Positions 33,919 to 42,697 of a stretch of 64,000 bases of DNA are shown here, piece after piece; the stretch's first letter is position 1, and each line of letters begins with the position of its first letter. Source of the DNA: Anaerolineales bacterium (GTDB lineage: Bacteria > Chloroflexota > Anaerolineae > 4572-78 > J111); NCBI GenBank assembly GCA_020634935.1, contig JACKAT010000025.1, forward strand, positions 10,528 to 74,527. Direction: 5' to 3'. The notes below the pieces were generated by a model that made no database searches, was not told the origin of the DNA, and saw only the letters and a program-made list of their open reading frames with translations. The position numbers and the translations under genes were made by a program.

Positions 33919-34084
33919 CACCAGCCGTAACTATTCAGTCTGAACCAAAAACCTGTATAACTGACCAGGTACAAATCTAATCATCTGGATGAGAGCCAAA
34001 CTATTCAATTGACGGAAGTATATACCCTTTTTTTTGATATACTGGGTTTTGAAACTTAACAGAGACAGGTTGATTATTTTAGCT

Positions 34085-34972
34085 ATGGCAAAACCAACAT
34101 TTTTTGATTATCCCAACTTTAGAGAAACGAAGATTCCCAAAATTCGGCTGGCCCACTGGAAACCGGTCACCACTTACACCAAATATCGCTGGGTGGTTCA
34201 AGCCTTGGTCGTGATATCTTTTGTACTGGTTCCGGCCCTGCGCTGGCTTAAGCTCGACTTTACCAACGACCAATACTGGATTATGGGCCGGGAAGTGTCA
34301 ATGATGTTGGCCTTGCAAGCTGTGGTTATTTTGTGGCTGGGAACCTACTTTGTTAACTTCTTTGAAAATTACTTTGTCGGACGTCTGTTATGCGGTTGGA
34401 TTTGTCCGTGGGGCCTCATCAACCGGCTGGGGTTGATTATCAATCACATTCTGCGCCGGCATAAACGCCGGGCTTTGATTTTAGCCACAGCTAACCTGAT
34501 TTTTGCGATAACGGCCACTCTGGTCGTGATGAATTGGGTCATCGATTTAGGGGCCCTGCTTAATCCCCAGCACGCGTATTTTGGCCTGGTTTGGGGCGCG
34601 TTTGCCTTGCTGGTGCTCATTGGTTTTGTAATTCTGCATAAGATGGGCTTTAAGTTTTGCGAAGGCATGTGTCCTTTTGGGCTGTATTTGACCGTGGTTA
34701 CCCAGAAAAATTCGCTCCGCATCACTTTCGACAGCAGCCGAGCCTGTGTTGACTGCGGGTTATGCACCCAGGTGTGTCCGATGGAATTGTCGCCCCGTGA
34801 GATGGACTTCAAAGATTCGATGAACGGCGGGTTTGGTCAATGTATTTTGTGCGGCGATTGCATCGACGTATGTCAAATTCGTATGGATTTGGAAGGGTTA
34901 CCCGCCCCACTGCGCTGGAATACGGAACAGGAGATTATCCCTCTCCTGCCACTGGAAAATCCCTCTCGATAG
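34085..34972 (+). CDS. NapH/CcoG-like membrane polyferredoxin
   Basis: About 295 aa from the ATG at 34085; a TTG at 34034 is less likely. Four to five membrane helices, two membrane-proximal Cys motifs (CGWICPWG and CEGMCPFG) typical of the NapH/NosR/RdxA family, and two ferredoxin-type clusters (CVDCGLCTQVCPM and CILCGDCIDVCQ; the second lacks the usual C-P). Shorter than CcoG, with no C-terminal Ig-like domain. It probably passes electrons across the membrane, perhaps for copper reduction during oxidase assembly (inference from the neighbours). Confidence 0.85.
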   Translation: MAKPTFFDYPNFRETKIPKIRLAHWKPVTTYTKYRWVVQALVVISFVLVPALRWLKLDFTNDQYWIMGREVSMMLALQAVVILWLGTYFVNFFENYFVGRLLCGWICPWGLINRLGLIINHILRRHKRRALILATANLIFAITATLVVMNWVIDLGALLNPQHAYFGLVWGAFALLVLIGFVILHKMGFKFCEGMCPFGLYLTVVTQKNSLRITFDSSRACVDCGLCTQVCPMELSPREMDFKDSMNGGFGQCILCGDCIDVCQIRMDLEGLPAPLRWNTEQEIIPLLPLENPSR

Positions 34973-34982
34973 AGTAATCATT

Positions 34983-36113
34983 GTGTCAATAACCGATTCA
35001 CCACCATCCCCTAAACGCCCTTATGCTCCTCAACCGAAAGCCCAAATGGCTATAGGTTGTATTTTTATCCCTGTAATGTTGGCTGTGGTCATTATGGTAG
35101 GCTTGTTTTACCTGCGTTCTAACGCCTCCACCAGCTTTATCGTTCCGGACGGTGATGTCGCTCTAGTCCGTACCCAGCCGGACGAGTCGACTCCTCTCAT
35201 TGCGCGTTTTGGTCCAAAACGCGCGCTTGAGATTACCGGGCGCACTGAAGAGTGGCGCTGGCTGCAAGTGCGTTTATGGGACGGCCGCACTGGCTGGACT
35301 CTCCGCCCCCTTGATATTTTGATTTGGCGGCTGGACGCTCCCATTACCCAGCCGGCTGAGGCGAAGGATGAACCCGTACCCGTAACCCCGATCACTGAAG
35401 CAATGGAGCCAATTCCAGCTACTTCTTTTACCATGGGAAGTCCGCCTGGCCTGGGCGAAAATGACGAACAGCCCGCCCACGCTGTAAGCTTGTCGGCCTT
35501 TGAAATTGATCGAACCGAAGTAACGGTTGGTCAATATTGGCAGTGTATTGAGGCCGGAGTCTGCGCCCCGCCCACCAGTGATGCCAGCACTACCGAGGTT
35601 AACTATCTCAATGATCCGGCTTACGACAACTATCCAATGGTCAACATCCCCTGGACCGAAGCCAACAATTACTGTCATTGGTACGGTAAACGGCTGCCCA
35701 CGGAAGCCGAATGGGAACTCGCTGCTGGGTGGGATAGCCGTAAGCAGGCGAAATATCTGTGGCCTTGGGGCAACGATCCCGCTGCCGGTAAGCCTAATAT
35801 CGGCGAAACCTCAGTTGGGCAGGCCGCCCCGGTTGGGTCTTTTCCCGACGATATTTCTCCGGCGGGTCTGTTGGATATGGGCGGTAATGTCAGCGAGTGG
35901 GTGTTTGATTGGTATAAGGCCGATTACTATCGCATAGCCGATGACACTAATCCGATTGGCCCTTCTCAGCGGCGGGGCGAAGGGACCGGCCGCGTGGTCC
36001 GCGGTGGCTCTTTTTCCGACCCGATTGACGAGGCCCGAGCCGCCAATCGTCGCAATCAGGCCGAAGAGTACGGGAATCCAACGGTTGGTTTTCGCTGTGC
36101 CAAAGACGGATAA
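34983..36113 (+). CDS. SH3-like plus SUMF1-domain membrane protein, without the FGE cysteines
   Basis: About 376 aa from a GTG at 34983 (an in-frame ATG at 35047 would shorten the N-terminus). One membrane helix (about 25-45), a bacterial SH3-like domain (about 50-110, VRTQPDESTPLIARFG), then a sulfatase-modifying-factor domain (TFTMGSP, FEIDRTEVTVGQY, RLPTEAEWE, GGNVSEWVFD, VVRGGSF, VGFRCA). The pair of catalytic Cys of formylglycine-generating enzymes is missing: the segment reads AANRRNQAEEYGNPTVGFRCA. So it is a binding or structural member, not an FGE. Position within the respiratory cluster is unexplained. Confidence 0.85.
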   Translation: MSITDSPPSPKRPYAPQPKAQMAIGCIFIPVMLAVVIMVGLFYLRSNASTSFIVPDGDVALVRTQPDESTPLIARFGPKRALEITGRTEEWRWLQVRLWDGRTGWTLRPLDILIWRLDAPITQPAEAKDEPVPVTPITEAMEPIPATSFTMGSPPGLGENDEQPAHAVSLSAFEIDRTEVTVGQYWQCIEAGVCAPPTSDASTTEVNYLNDPAYDNYPMVNIPWTEANNYCHWYGKRLPTEAEWELAAGWDSRKQAKYLWPWGNDPAAGKPNIGETSVGQAAPVGSFPDDISPAGLLDMGGNVSEWVFDWYKADYYRIADDTNPIGPSQRRGEGTGRVVRGGSFSDPIDEARAANRRNQAEEYGNPTVGFRCAKDG

Positions 36114-36244
36114 GATCGAGGTATCTGAGCGGGCTGCAAAACAGACCACCATTCAAATGACAGTTACTTTTGCTCGAATAGGAAATACTGAACCGAAATT
36201 CTCCCTGGAAATGGGAAAAATATCAAAGCGAGGAGATTATATTA

Positions 36245-36730
36245 ATGACTGCCATCCAAAAACTCATCTTGATTTGTAGCGCGGCTTTAGTTTTACTGGT
36301 AGGTTGTGATTCTTCTTTGGACGCATTGCCTACCCCAACCCCGGTTGACGTGGCGCTACAACGGCTCAACCAGCCAACGGCAACTACCGAGCCACAGCAA
36401 AGTGCTCCCGCTGCCGGCGGTGAAAGTTCTGATCCTGAAACGGTATTTACCGGAGCCGGTTGTATCGCCTGCCACGCCATAACCGATGATGCCCCACCAG
36501 GCGTTGGCCCCAGTATGGTAGGCTTAGTTGATTTCGCAACTGAGGTGATTAAATCCCCCGACTACACCGGCAAAGCCACCACTGTTGAGGAATATATCCG
36601 CGAGTCAATTCTCGATCCCACCATTTATCTGGTGCCTGATTACCAACCGGTCATGCCAACGACGTATAAAGACACTTTGAGTGAAGAGCAAATTTCGCAA
36701 TTGACCGAATATTTACTAACCTTTAAGTAG
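36245..36730 (+). CDS. lipoprotein monoheme cytochrome c
   Basis: 161 aa. Lipobox LLVGC with acylated C21, a Pro/Thr/Gln linker (about 25-60), and a cytochrome c domain with CIACH at 73-77 and candidate distal Met in PVMPTTYKD. Surface-anchored electron carrier, last gene of the respiratory cluster. GAGGAG lies upstream. It may donate electrons to the diheme subunit at the start of the cluster. Confidence 0.9.
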   Translation: MTAIQKLILICSAALVLLVGCDSSLDALPTPTPVDVALQRLNQPTATTEPQQSAPAAGGESSDPETVFTGAGCIACHAITDDAPPGVGPSMVGLVDFATEVIKSPDYTGKATTVEEYIRESILDPTIYLVPDYQPVMPTTYKDTLSEEQISQLTEYLLTFK

Positions 36731-36833
36731 GTTAAGACGATCACCTCAATAATTGAGTGAGATGGCGTAAGATACTCTTAACTTTGTTCTACAAAAGCGC
36801 TTATTTTTTGAGAAGATAGTTCAGAATCATCTT

Positions 36834-36872
36834 AAAAGTGGTAGTCGATCACCGGCTATCACTTTTTATTTT
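36834..36872 (+). terminator. intrinsic terminator after the respiratory cluster
   Basis: AAAAGTGGTAG and CTATCACTTTT pair (with a G-T) around a GATCACC loop, followed by TTATTTTG. It separates the cytochrome lipoprotein gene from serC. Confidence 0.6.
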
Positions 36873-36945
36873 GTCCAGTTTGTCAGCCAACTGTATGGGT
36901 CTATAATGAGGACATCAGTTCGTGATATTACGCAAGGGGGTAACG

Positions 36946-38037
36946 ATGTATAACCGAATTTTTAATTTTAGTCCCGGTCCGGCTGTTTTACCGGTCCCGG
37001 TGTTAGAGCGCGCCCGTGACGAGATGTTAAACTACCAGGGTTGCGGCATGTCGGTGCTGGAAATGAGCCACCGCTCCCACGAGTTTGAGCAAATCTTAAG
37101 CAAGGCCGAGGCCGGGTTGCGCCGCATAATGGGCATTCCCAACGACTACGTTGTTTTATTTTTGCAGGGAGGAGCCAGCTTGCAATTTGCTATGGTTCCC
37201 CAAAACTTGTTTTTGCAAGACCAGCCGGTCGATGTGCTGCATACCGGAGCTTGGACTAAAAAAGCCATTGATGATCTAAAAAAGGTAGCGGCCTACCATA
37301 TCGCCGCCTCAACTGAATCCGAGAATTTCACCCGCTTGCCCACCTCGACGGAAACCACCTTTAGCCAGAACGCGTCCTACGTTCATATCTGCTCTAATAA
37401 CACCATCTTTGGTACGCAGTGGACCACATTTCCGGATACGGGTGAGGTGCCGTTGGTGGCCGACATGTCCTCTGATATCTTGTCTCGTCCGGTGGATGTG
37501 TCTCAGTTTGGCTTGATCTTTGCCGGCGCACAAAAAAATATCGGACCGGCCGGCGTCACCGTGGTGATTATGCGCCCCGAACTGGCCGAACGCGCGCCCC
37601 AAAAGCTGTCCACCATGCTTCAATACCGGACCCATATCAAGCAGCAGTCGCTTTACAACACACCGCCCACTTTTGCTGTGTATATAGTCGGTTTGGTTCT
37701 GGAATGGATCGAGGCTGAGGGCGGGCTGCCGGTAATTACCGGACGCAATCAAGAGAAAGCCGATATCCTTTACCAGGCAATCGATAGGACAGATTTTTAC
37801 ACCTGCCCGGTAGCTAAGCCGGATCGATCTAAGATGAATGTCATCTGCCGGGTCGCCGGGGGGGATGAAGCGCTAGAAAAGAAATTTGTTAGTGAAGCTA
37901 CCCAAGCCAGCTTAAGCAGTGTTAAAGGACATCGCTCGGTGGGGGGGCTGCGTTTTTCAATTTATAATGCCCAACCAATGGCCGGTGTAGAGGCTTTAGC
38001 TGAATTTATGCGAGCGTTTGAGCAGAAATACGGCTAA
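36946..38037 (+). CDS. serC: phosphoserine aminotransferase
   Basis: A 363-aa PLP enzyme (fold type I) converting 3-phosphohydroxypyruvate to phosphoserine. Hallmarks: FNFSPGPAVLP at the N-terminus, GMSVLEMSHRS, GGASLQFA, and the PLP lysine in FAGAQKNIGPAG. The ATG at 36946, preceded by AAGGGGG, gives the standard length; an in-frame codon at 36922 is less likely. Serine produced here would feed glyA 2 kb downstream. Confidence 0.97.
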   Translation: MYNRIFNFSPGPAVLPVPVLERARDEMLNYQGCGMSVLEMSHRSHEFEQILSKAEAGLRRIMGIPNDYVVLFLQGGASLQFAMVPQNLFLQDQPVDVLHTGAWTKKAIDDLKKVAAYHIAASTESENFTRLPTSTETTFSQNASYVHICSNNTIFGTQWTTFPDTGEVPLVADMSSDILSRPVDVSQFGLIFAGAQKNIGPAGVTVVIMRPELAERAPQKLSTMLQYRTHIKQQSLYNTPPTFAVYIVGLVLEWIEAEGGLPVITGRNQEKADILYQAIDRTDFYTCPVAKPDRSKMNVICRVAGGDEALEKKFVSEATQASLSSVKGHRSVGGLRFSIYNAQPMAGVEALAEFMRAFEQKYG

Positions 38038-38042
38038 TAGGT

Positions 38043-38504
38043 TTACGAGCGTTTTAATCGACGCCGCTGGCGGGCATTGGCTTCCTGCCAGCGGCGTTTT
38101 TCTTGCTCCGTCTCGATGAGCAGCGACGGCACCCGAGTCGTTTGGCCATCCTCATCAAGAGCAACATAGACCAAATAGGCCGTATTGGTATGGGTCTGCT
38201 CCCCGGTGATGAGATTTTCAGTCTTAACGACGACCTCAACCTCCATTGAACTGGACCCCACCCAGGTCATATTCGCCTCAAGCATTAACATATCGCCCAC
38301 GTTAACCGGCGAGTGAAACGTCATCGAGTCCATCGCTACCGTAACTACCGGTCGGCGAGAGTGCCGCATGGCGCATAGGCCCCCAGTTTCATCGACTAAT
38401 TTCATGATATTACCCCCATGAACACTCCCCATTGGGTTGGCGTGCTCCGGCAGCATAAGCTGATTTAGCGCTACCCGACTTTCTTTAACTCGTTTGCCTG
38501 TCAT
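38043..38504 (-). CDS. acyl-CoA thioesterase, hotdog fold (YciA/BFIT type)
   Basis: 153 aa. Typical motifs: LPEHANPMGSVHGGNIMKLVDETGG near the N-terminus, RPVVTVAMDSMTFHSPVNVGDML in the middle. Cytosolic hydrolase of acyl-CoA. Convergent with serC, 5 nt apart. Substrate range cannot be deduced. Confidence 0.93.
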   Translation of the reverse strand: MTGKRVKESRVALNQLMLPEHANPMGSVHGGNIMKLVDETGGLCAMRHSRRPVVTVAMDSMTFHSPVNVGDMLMLEANMTWVGSSSMEVEVVVKTENLITGEQTHTNTAYLVYVALDEDGQTTRVPSLLIETEQEKRRWQEANARQRRRLKRS

Positions 38505-38511
38505 TCAAAGT

Positions 38512-38592
38512 CCTTAAAATAGATGGTTAATAGGATGGTTCGTTGGTTGGATAGTGGGTTAGTGAGCTGACAACGAACCATCCAACCATCTA
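38512..38592. repeat. inverted GGATGG/CCATCC words
   Basis: AGATGGTTAATAGGATGGTT and AACGAACCATCCAACCATCT face each other between two minus-strand genes. Same word family as 13141-13416 and 60778-60900. Confidence 0.65.
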
Positions 38593-39138
38593 GAGTTGGT
38601 CAGACTCTATCATTTCTTTGATTAAGTTTGCCAATAAGCGGCGGGTCTCAACGTCGATGGCGCCGCTGGTGGCATCTTCAAAACGGCGGACACGCTCTTT
38701 CTCCCGAAAGTAGTAGGCCAGATTAGGAATAATCCGCATGGCTTCGCGGCATAAAGCCCGCAGTGTCATTAACCCATCGATCTCATCCAGCCCCGTAGCT
38801 CGCTGTTTTTCGATTTCTTCGGTTAGCCGCTTTAGCTCAGCCCGCCAAAGATCAACGTTGATTTCGGAGTGAAGGTAATATTTCGCCTCGCCGACCATTA
38901 ACATTTCTAATATATTGTATTCGGCTGTGGTTAAAGCGTTGCCCTGCTCCAACTTAGCCAAAACGGGCCAGAATAAATCGCCCACTTTAGCTTGAAAGGT
39001 CTCCCGAGCCAAACCCTCCAGATCGAAGATAAGCGTTTGAAATTCTTGATAATGTGTTTCGGATTCTTGTTTAAAGGTTTGAGTAGCGCGATCGATCATA
39101 TCATCGATCTTGGTCTCAACATCTTGAACGGTGGGCAT
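38590..39138 (-). CDS. hypothetical alpha-helical protein
   Basis: 182 aa, without signal or membrane segments, mostly helical and charged, with coiled-coil propensity near residues 10-50 and 105-125. No family recognised. It lies upstream of the thioesterase gene on the same strand; GGAGATGATCC precedes the ATG. Uninterrupted and likely real. Confidence 0.7.
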   Translation of the reverse strand: MPTVQDVETKIDDMIDRATQTFKQESETHYQEFQTLIFDLEGLARETFQAKVGDLFWPVLAKLEQGNALTTAEYNILEMLMVGEAKYYLHSEINVDLWRAELKRLTEEIEKQRATGLDEIDGLMTLRALCREAMRIIPNLAYYFREKERVRRFEDATSGAIDVETRRLLANLIKEMIESDQL

Positions 39139-39423
39139 TGGATCATCTCCTTATTTTCTATGATTCTTAAATCCAAGCAAACTGAGGTCGTGAAAACAAT
39201 AATTTAATCCTTAAATTTAAGGGTACCGAAATTCATTTTGAATGTCAAGGCAGCCCATTAATGCCACCCTTTTCATCCGGTTAAAGGTAAAGTTGCCACC
39301 TTCGTAACTTCCACTAAAATCTCATGTACAGCATCGATAATAAAACTTTACCGAGGAGTCATAAAGCGGGGTTATTAAGAACAATACACCGCTTTACGCG
39401 CTTGCTCTTTATTTTTAGGGGAG
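39139..39423. other. intergenic region, divergent
   Basis: About 285 bp between the hypothetical gene (minus) and the pterin dehydratase gene (plus). It is AT-rich and presumably contains promoters for both; I see no strong repeat or RNA. Confidence 0.4.
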
Positions 39424-39429
39424 ATGAAA

Positions 39430-39729
39430 ATGGCCGTTACAAAACTCACCGGCGAGGAAATTGAGGCTAATTTAAAAAACCTGCCTCACTGGGAAGTAAA
39501 GAATGAAAAACTTCACCGCGAGCTTAAATTTAAAGATTTTGTCCAAGCCTGGGGGTTTATGACCCAAGCAGCCATGCTGGCCGAACAGATGGATCATCAT
39601 CCTGAATGGCAGAATGTGTGGAATAAAGTGGTGATCGACTTAACTACACACAGCGCTAAAGGCATCAGCCGGCTCGATTTTGAGTTAGCTCAAAAAATGA
39701 ACGCGATTGCCAGCAATATGGGTGTTTAG
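39430..39729 (+). CDS. 4a-hydroxytetrahydrobiopterin dehydratase (pterin-4a-carbinolamine dehydratase)
   Basis: About 99 aa. The signature [E/D]QMDHHPEWQNVWNKV carries the catalytic His pair, followed by LTTHSAKGISRLDFELAQKMN. The enzyme dehydrates 4a-hydroxy-pterin; in bacteria lacking aromatic hydroxylases its role is often unclear or tied to molybdopterin-like metabolism. GGGGAG lies six bases before the ATG at 39430; an ATG two codons earlier is too close to it. Confidence 0.93.
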   Translation: MAVTKLTGEEIEANLKNLPHWEVKNEKLHRELKFKDFVQAWGFMTQAAMLAEQMDHHPEWQNVWNKVVIDLTTHSAKGISRLDFELAQKMNAIASNMGV

Positions 39730-39795
39730 AGCTGATCGAGGCTGATCGTCAAATTTGCACTTTTTACTCGTAAGCTTATAATAAAATATTGTTTC

Positions 39796-39869
39796 GGGCG
39801 GTTAGCTCAGTTGGTTAGAGCGCCACGTTGACATCGTGGAGGCCACAAGTTCGAGTCTTGTACCGCCCA
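39796..39869 (+). tRNA. tRNA-Val (GAC anticodon)
   Basis: 74 nt. Acceptor stem GGGCGGT/ACCGCCC with discriminator A, D-arm TTAGCTCAGTTGGTTAGAG, anticodon loop TTGACAT, T-arm AAGTTCGAGTCTT. CCA not encoded. Confidence 0.95.
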
Positions 39870-39882
39870 TTAGTCCAAAGAA

Positions 39883-39907
39883 GGCCTGGGAAACCAGGCC
39901 ATTTTTG
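39883..39907 (+). terminator. intrinsic terminator after tRNA-Val
   Basis: GGCCTGG, loop GAAA, CCAGGCC, then ATTTTTG: a compact GNRA-loop hairpin with a T-run 13 nt after the tRNA. Confidence 0.85.
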
Positions 39908-40035
39908 TTGTTAGGACTTCTAACTAGTTGTTTAGTGAAGTCTCACAAAGTTTCTGTTTTTTTCGGGTACAGTACAAATTTGCAATACTGGTTCATTCAT
40001 TTAACCGAAAAAAGTTATCGTCTGGAGAATAAATT

Positions 40036-41307
40036 ATGTCCCAAAATGCACGAGTCGCCGCTGCTGATGAGCTCCTTGCTCAAGTTGATCCTGAATTACT
40101 GGAAGCTATCCGAGGCGAACGCCAACGCCAACTGGAGCAAATCGAGTTGATTGCCTCCGAAAATTACACCAGCGCCGCTGTTTTGGCCGCTCAAGGAACG
40201 GTGCTGACCAACAAATATGCCGAAGGCTACCCCGGTCATCGCTATTACGGTGGCTGTGAGTATGTTGACGTAGCTGAAGAGTTGGCTCGTTCTCGCGCTA
40301 AGCAGTTGTTTGGAGCGGAGCATGCCAACGTTCAGCCCCATTCCGGGGCTCAAGCCAACGCGGCGGCCTACATGGCCCTGCTAAAACCCCGCGATACGGT
40401 TTTGGCTTTCAAACTCGATCATGGGGGTCACTTGACCCACGGTATGAAGATAAACTACTCAGGTCATTACTATAATTTTGTTCAATACGGGGTCGATCCC
40501 GATACGGAACAACTTGACTACGATACCATCGCCGCTCTAGCTGAAGAACACAAACCCAAACTGCTGCTGGCCGGCGCCAGCGCCTATCCGCGTGAGTGGG
40601 ATTTCCCCCGCCTGCGAGAAATTGCCGATAGTGTCGGGGCCTATCTGATGATGGATATGGCTCATATTGCCGGCATGGTCGCCGCCGGCTTGCATTCCGA
40701 CCCGGTGCCGTACTGCGACATTGTCACCACTACCACCCACAAAACGCTGCGAGGGCCGCGCGGGGGGCTAATTCTATGCCAGGAACAACACGCCAAGGCT
40801 ATCGATCGGGCGGTCTTTCCCGGCATTCAGGGCGGCCCTTTAATGCACGTTATCGCGGCCAAAGCCGTAGCCTTTCACGAAGCGCTTCAACCCAATTTTA
40901 AAACCTATCAGCAGGCCATTCTGGATAATGCCCAGATGCTGGCCCGAACCATCGCTGAAGGCGACCTGCGGCTGGTCAGCGGCGGCACCGATAACCATCT
41001 GATGCTGGTTGATCTGCGCCCTGCCAATGTAACCGGCCAGGAAGGCGAAGATGCCTTGCATCAGGCCGGTATTACCATCAACAAAAATCTGATCCCCTTC
41101 GATCCCCGCCCGCCGCGTGTCACCAGCGGTATTCGGTTAGGGACGCCGGCTATTACTACCCGCGGCTTTGGGTTGGAAGAAGTTCGCGTTGTCGGCCAGT
41201 GCATTGTGGAAACGATTTACCACGCTCAAGATGAGGCCAAACTAAAAGAGATTCGCCAAGTCACCGCCGAACTTTGCTCGCGTTTTCCCGTGCCGGGTCT
41301 GGAGTAA
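40036..41307 (+). CDS. glyA: serine hydroxymethyltransferase
   Basis: A 423-aa PLP enzyme of the normal bacterial length. IASENYTSAAVLAAQGTVLTNKYAEGYPG is the N-terminal signature, and the PLP lysine is K236 in TTTTHKTLRGPRGG. It interconverts serine and glycine with tetrahydrofolate. Located near serC. No terminator hairpin seen directly after; a tandem repeat region follows. Confidence 0.97.
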   Translation: MSQNARVAAADELLAQVDPELLEAIRGERQRQLEQIELIASENYTSAAVLAAQGTVLTNKYAEGYPGHRYYGGCEYVDVAEELARSRAKQLFGAEHANVQPHSGAQANAAAYMALLKPRDTVLAFKLDHGGHLTHGMKINYSGHYYNFVQYGVDPDTEQLDYDTIAALAEEHKPKLLLAGASAYPREWDFPRLREIADSVGAYLMMDMAHIAGMVAAGLHSDPVPYCDIVTTTTHKTLRGPRGGLILCQEQHAKAIDRAVFPGIQGGPLMHVIAAKAVAFHEALQPNFKTYQQAILDNAQMLARTIAEGDLRLVSGGTDNHLMLVDLRPANVTGQEGEDALHQAGITINKNLIPFDPRPPRVTSGIRLGTPAITTRGFGLEEVRVVGQCIVETIYHAQDEAKLKEIRQVTAELCSRFPVPGLE

Positions 41308-41379
41308 CCTCCGGCTGTAGAACTTAAAGGATCGTGGACTAACTAACTTCCTCAATTGCCCGTCATCCGTAGTGTGTCG

Positions 41380-41628
41380 GACGTTGATCGGTCGTCGCCA
41401 GATTTTTCGGCAGTCGTTTCTAGCATTTTCGACTACCGCAGAATTTGGCGACGACTTTTCACGACGTTGATCAGTCGTCGCCAGATTTTTCGGCAGTCGT
41501 TTCTAGCGTTTTCGACTACCGCAGCATATTTCGACGACTTTTCACGACGTTGATCGGTTGTCGCCAAATTTTTCGGCGATTGTTTCTAGCATTTTTGACC
41601 GCCGAAAAGTTTTTCGGCGACTTTAGCG
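41380..41628. repeat. 83-bp tandem repeat, three units
   Basis: Units begin at GACGTTGATC at 41380, 41463 and 41546, exactly 83 bp apart; the third is more diverged. Each contains a stem between GTCGTCGCCA and its complement near TGGCGACGAC, and the words TTTTTCGGCAGTCGTTTCTAG. The period is not a multiple of three and no frame covers it well. It fills the 338-bp gap between glyA and the HAD phosphatase gene. Confidence 0.85.
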
Positions 41629-41645
41629 ACAGTCACTCTCATTTT

Positions 41646-42254
41646 TCAAGCCACCCCCGTTAAATCGACCAACTGCTTTCGGGCCAACTCAGGATGTTTG
41701 AAATGGATGGTCTGCATTCCGACCTGTCGCGCACCTTCGATGTTTTCGATAAAGTCATCGATAAAGAGCGCTTCAGCCGGGCTGACCTCAATACTGTCAG
41801 CCGCCAGATAGTAAATTTTGGGGTCCGGCTTCATCAGGCCCACTTCCGATGAGATCACTACGCCGTCAAAATAATCGATGAATGGATAAACATTTGTCCA
41901 CAAAGGCCGGGCATCATCGGCATAATTACTCAGCAGCCCAGTGCGATAGCCGGCCTGGCGTAGCCGCTGAATGTGGGCCACCAGGTCGTGGTTCATTTCA
42001 TCCCCGGCGAAAAAATCCCGCCGCATATGAGCCAGATCAGCCGGATCAAGCCTAAAGTGCTCGCCGAGCCACTGCCAATGCGATTGGTAACTTTTTTGGC
42101 CTAACTGCGCCTGCCGGCCTGAGTCGCTATTAAAAACTAGATGCTCAAAATCCCACGCATCCAGGCCAAGCTTTTTGGCCCAGGTTTCGCGCCCCGCCCG
42201 GCTTTGCGTCCGAATCAGTACCCCGCCGACATCGAAGATGACCGCTTCTATCAT
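41646..42254 (-). CDS. HAD-superfamily hydrolase (subfamily IA)
   Basis: 202 aa. Motif I FDVGGVLI (nucleophile Asp, with Gly at the +2 position as in YihX-like phosphatases), motif II LLSNYAD, motif III K in GLMKPDPKIY, motif IV FIDDFIEN. A cytosolic phosphatase or dehalogenase-like enzyme acting on a small molecule; substrate unknown. Its end lies 17 nt past the last bases of the 83-bp repeat. Confidence 0.92.
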   Translation of the reverse strand: MIEAVIFDVGGVLIRTQSRAGRETWAKKLGLDAWDFEHLVFNSDSGRQAQLGQKSYQSHWQWLGEHFRLDPADLAHMRRDFFAGDEMNHDLVAHIQRLRQAGYRTGLLSNYADDARPLWTNVYPFIDYFDGVVISSEVGLMKPDPKIYYLAADSIEVSPAEALFIDDFIENIEGARQVGMQTIHFKHPELARKQLVDLTGVA

Positions 42255-42697
42255 AAATACGCTACTCCTACTTCTCTGAAAATAAGATTGTAGGACAAAC
42301 TTAAGTTTGTCCTATGGAATTTTCATTGTCGCTGTCGTCCGGTAAGAACTGTTCGACTCCTCTGAAAATAGCGATCCGGAGCGTCAAAGTTTACTTTGAC
42401 CCCAACGGGGATGACCAAGCCAGCTTTGTCGCTCCAATAGTCGCTCCCATAAATTTTCATTCTCGCTGTCGTCTCAACCGAGACTGTTCGACTCCCTAGG
42501 ATTTTCGTCAATATGATTGATTGTACGGCTATCGCCAAAAAGTCATAATCAGTCGAACGACTATCCTGAGAGGTTGAGCCTGGCAAGGCCATATCGAAGA
42601 GGGTGGTGTATCCCAACCTGAAATGGGGATTGTCAGGGTCAAACAGGTATGCTATACTGTTCGTTAGATTTTATGTAAGGTTAACCGGCTAAACGCA
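42255..42697. repeat. repeat-rich intergenic region
   Basis: TAGGACAAAC/GTTTGTCCTA palindrome (42291-42314, related to 10248-10291), GTCAAAGTTTACTTTGAC (42383-42400), and two copies of the stretch TTTTCATT-TCGCTGTCGTC...CTGTTCGACTCC (about 42320-42362 and 42466-42496). An open frame on the minus strand (42323-42616) is composed of these repeats and is rejected. The last 80 bp likely contains the promoter of the following small gene. Confidence 0.6.

Noticed and set aside
34983..36113. Formylglycine-generating enzyme
   Set aside because: The catalytic cysteine pair is absent, and no sulfatase gene is nearby.
41380..41628. CRISPR array
   Set aside because: Units are contiguous with no unique spacers, and there are no cas genes in the window.
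42323..42616. 97-aa minus-strand frame between the HAD gene and the 65-aa protein gene
   Set aside because: Made of intergenic palindromic repeats that recur elsewhere; no ribosome-binding site.
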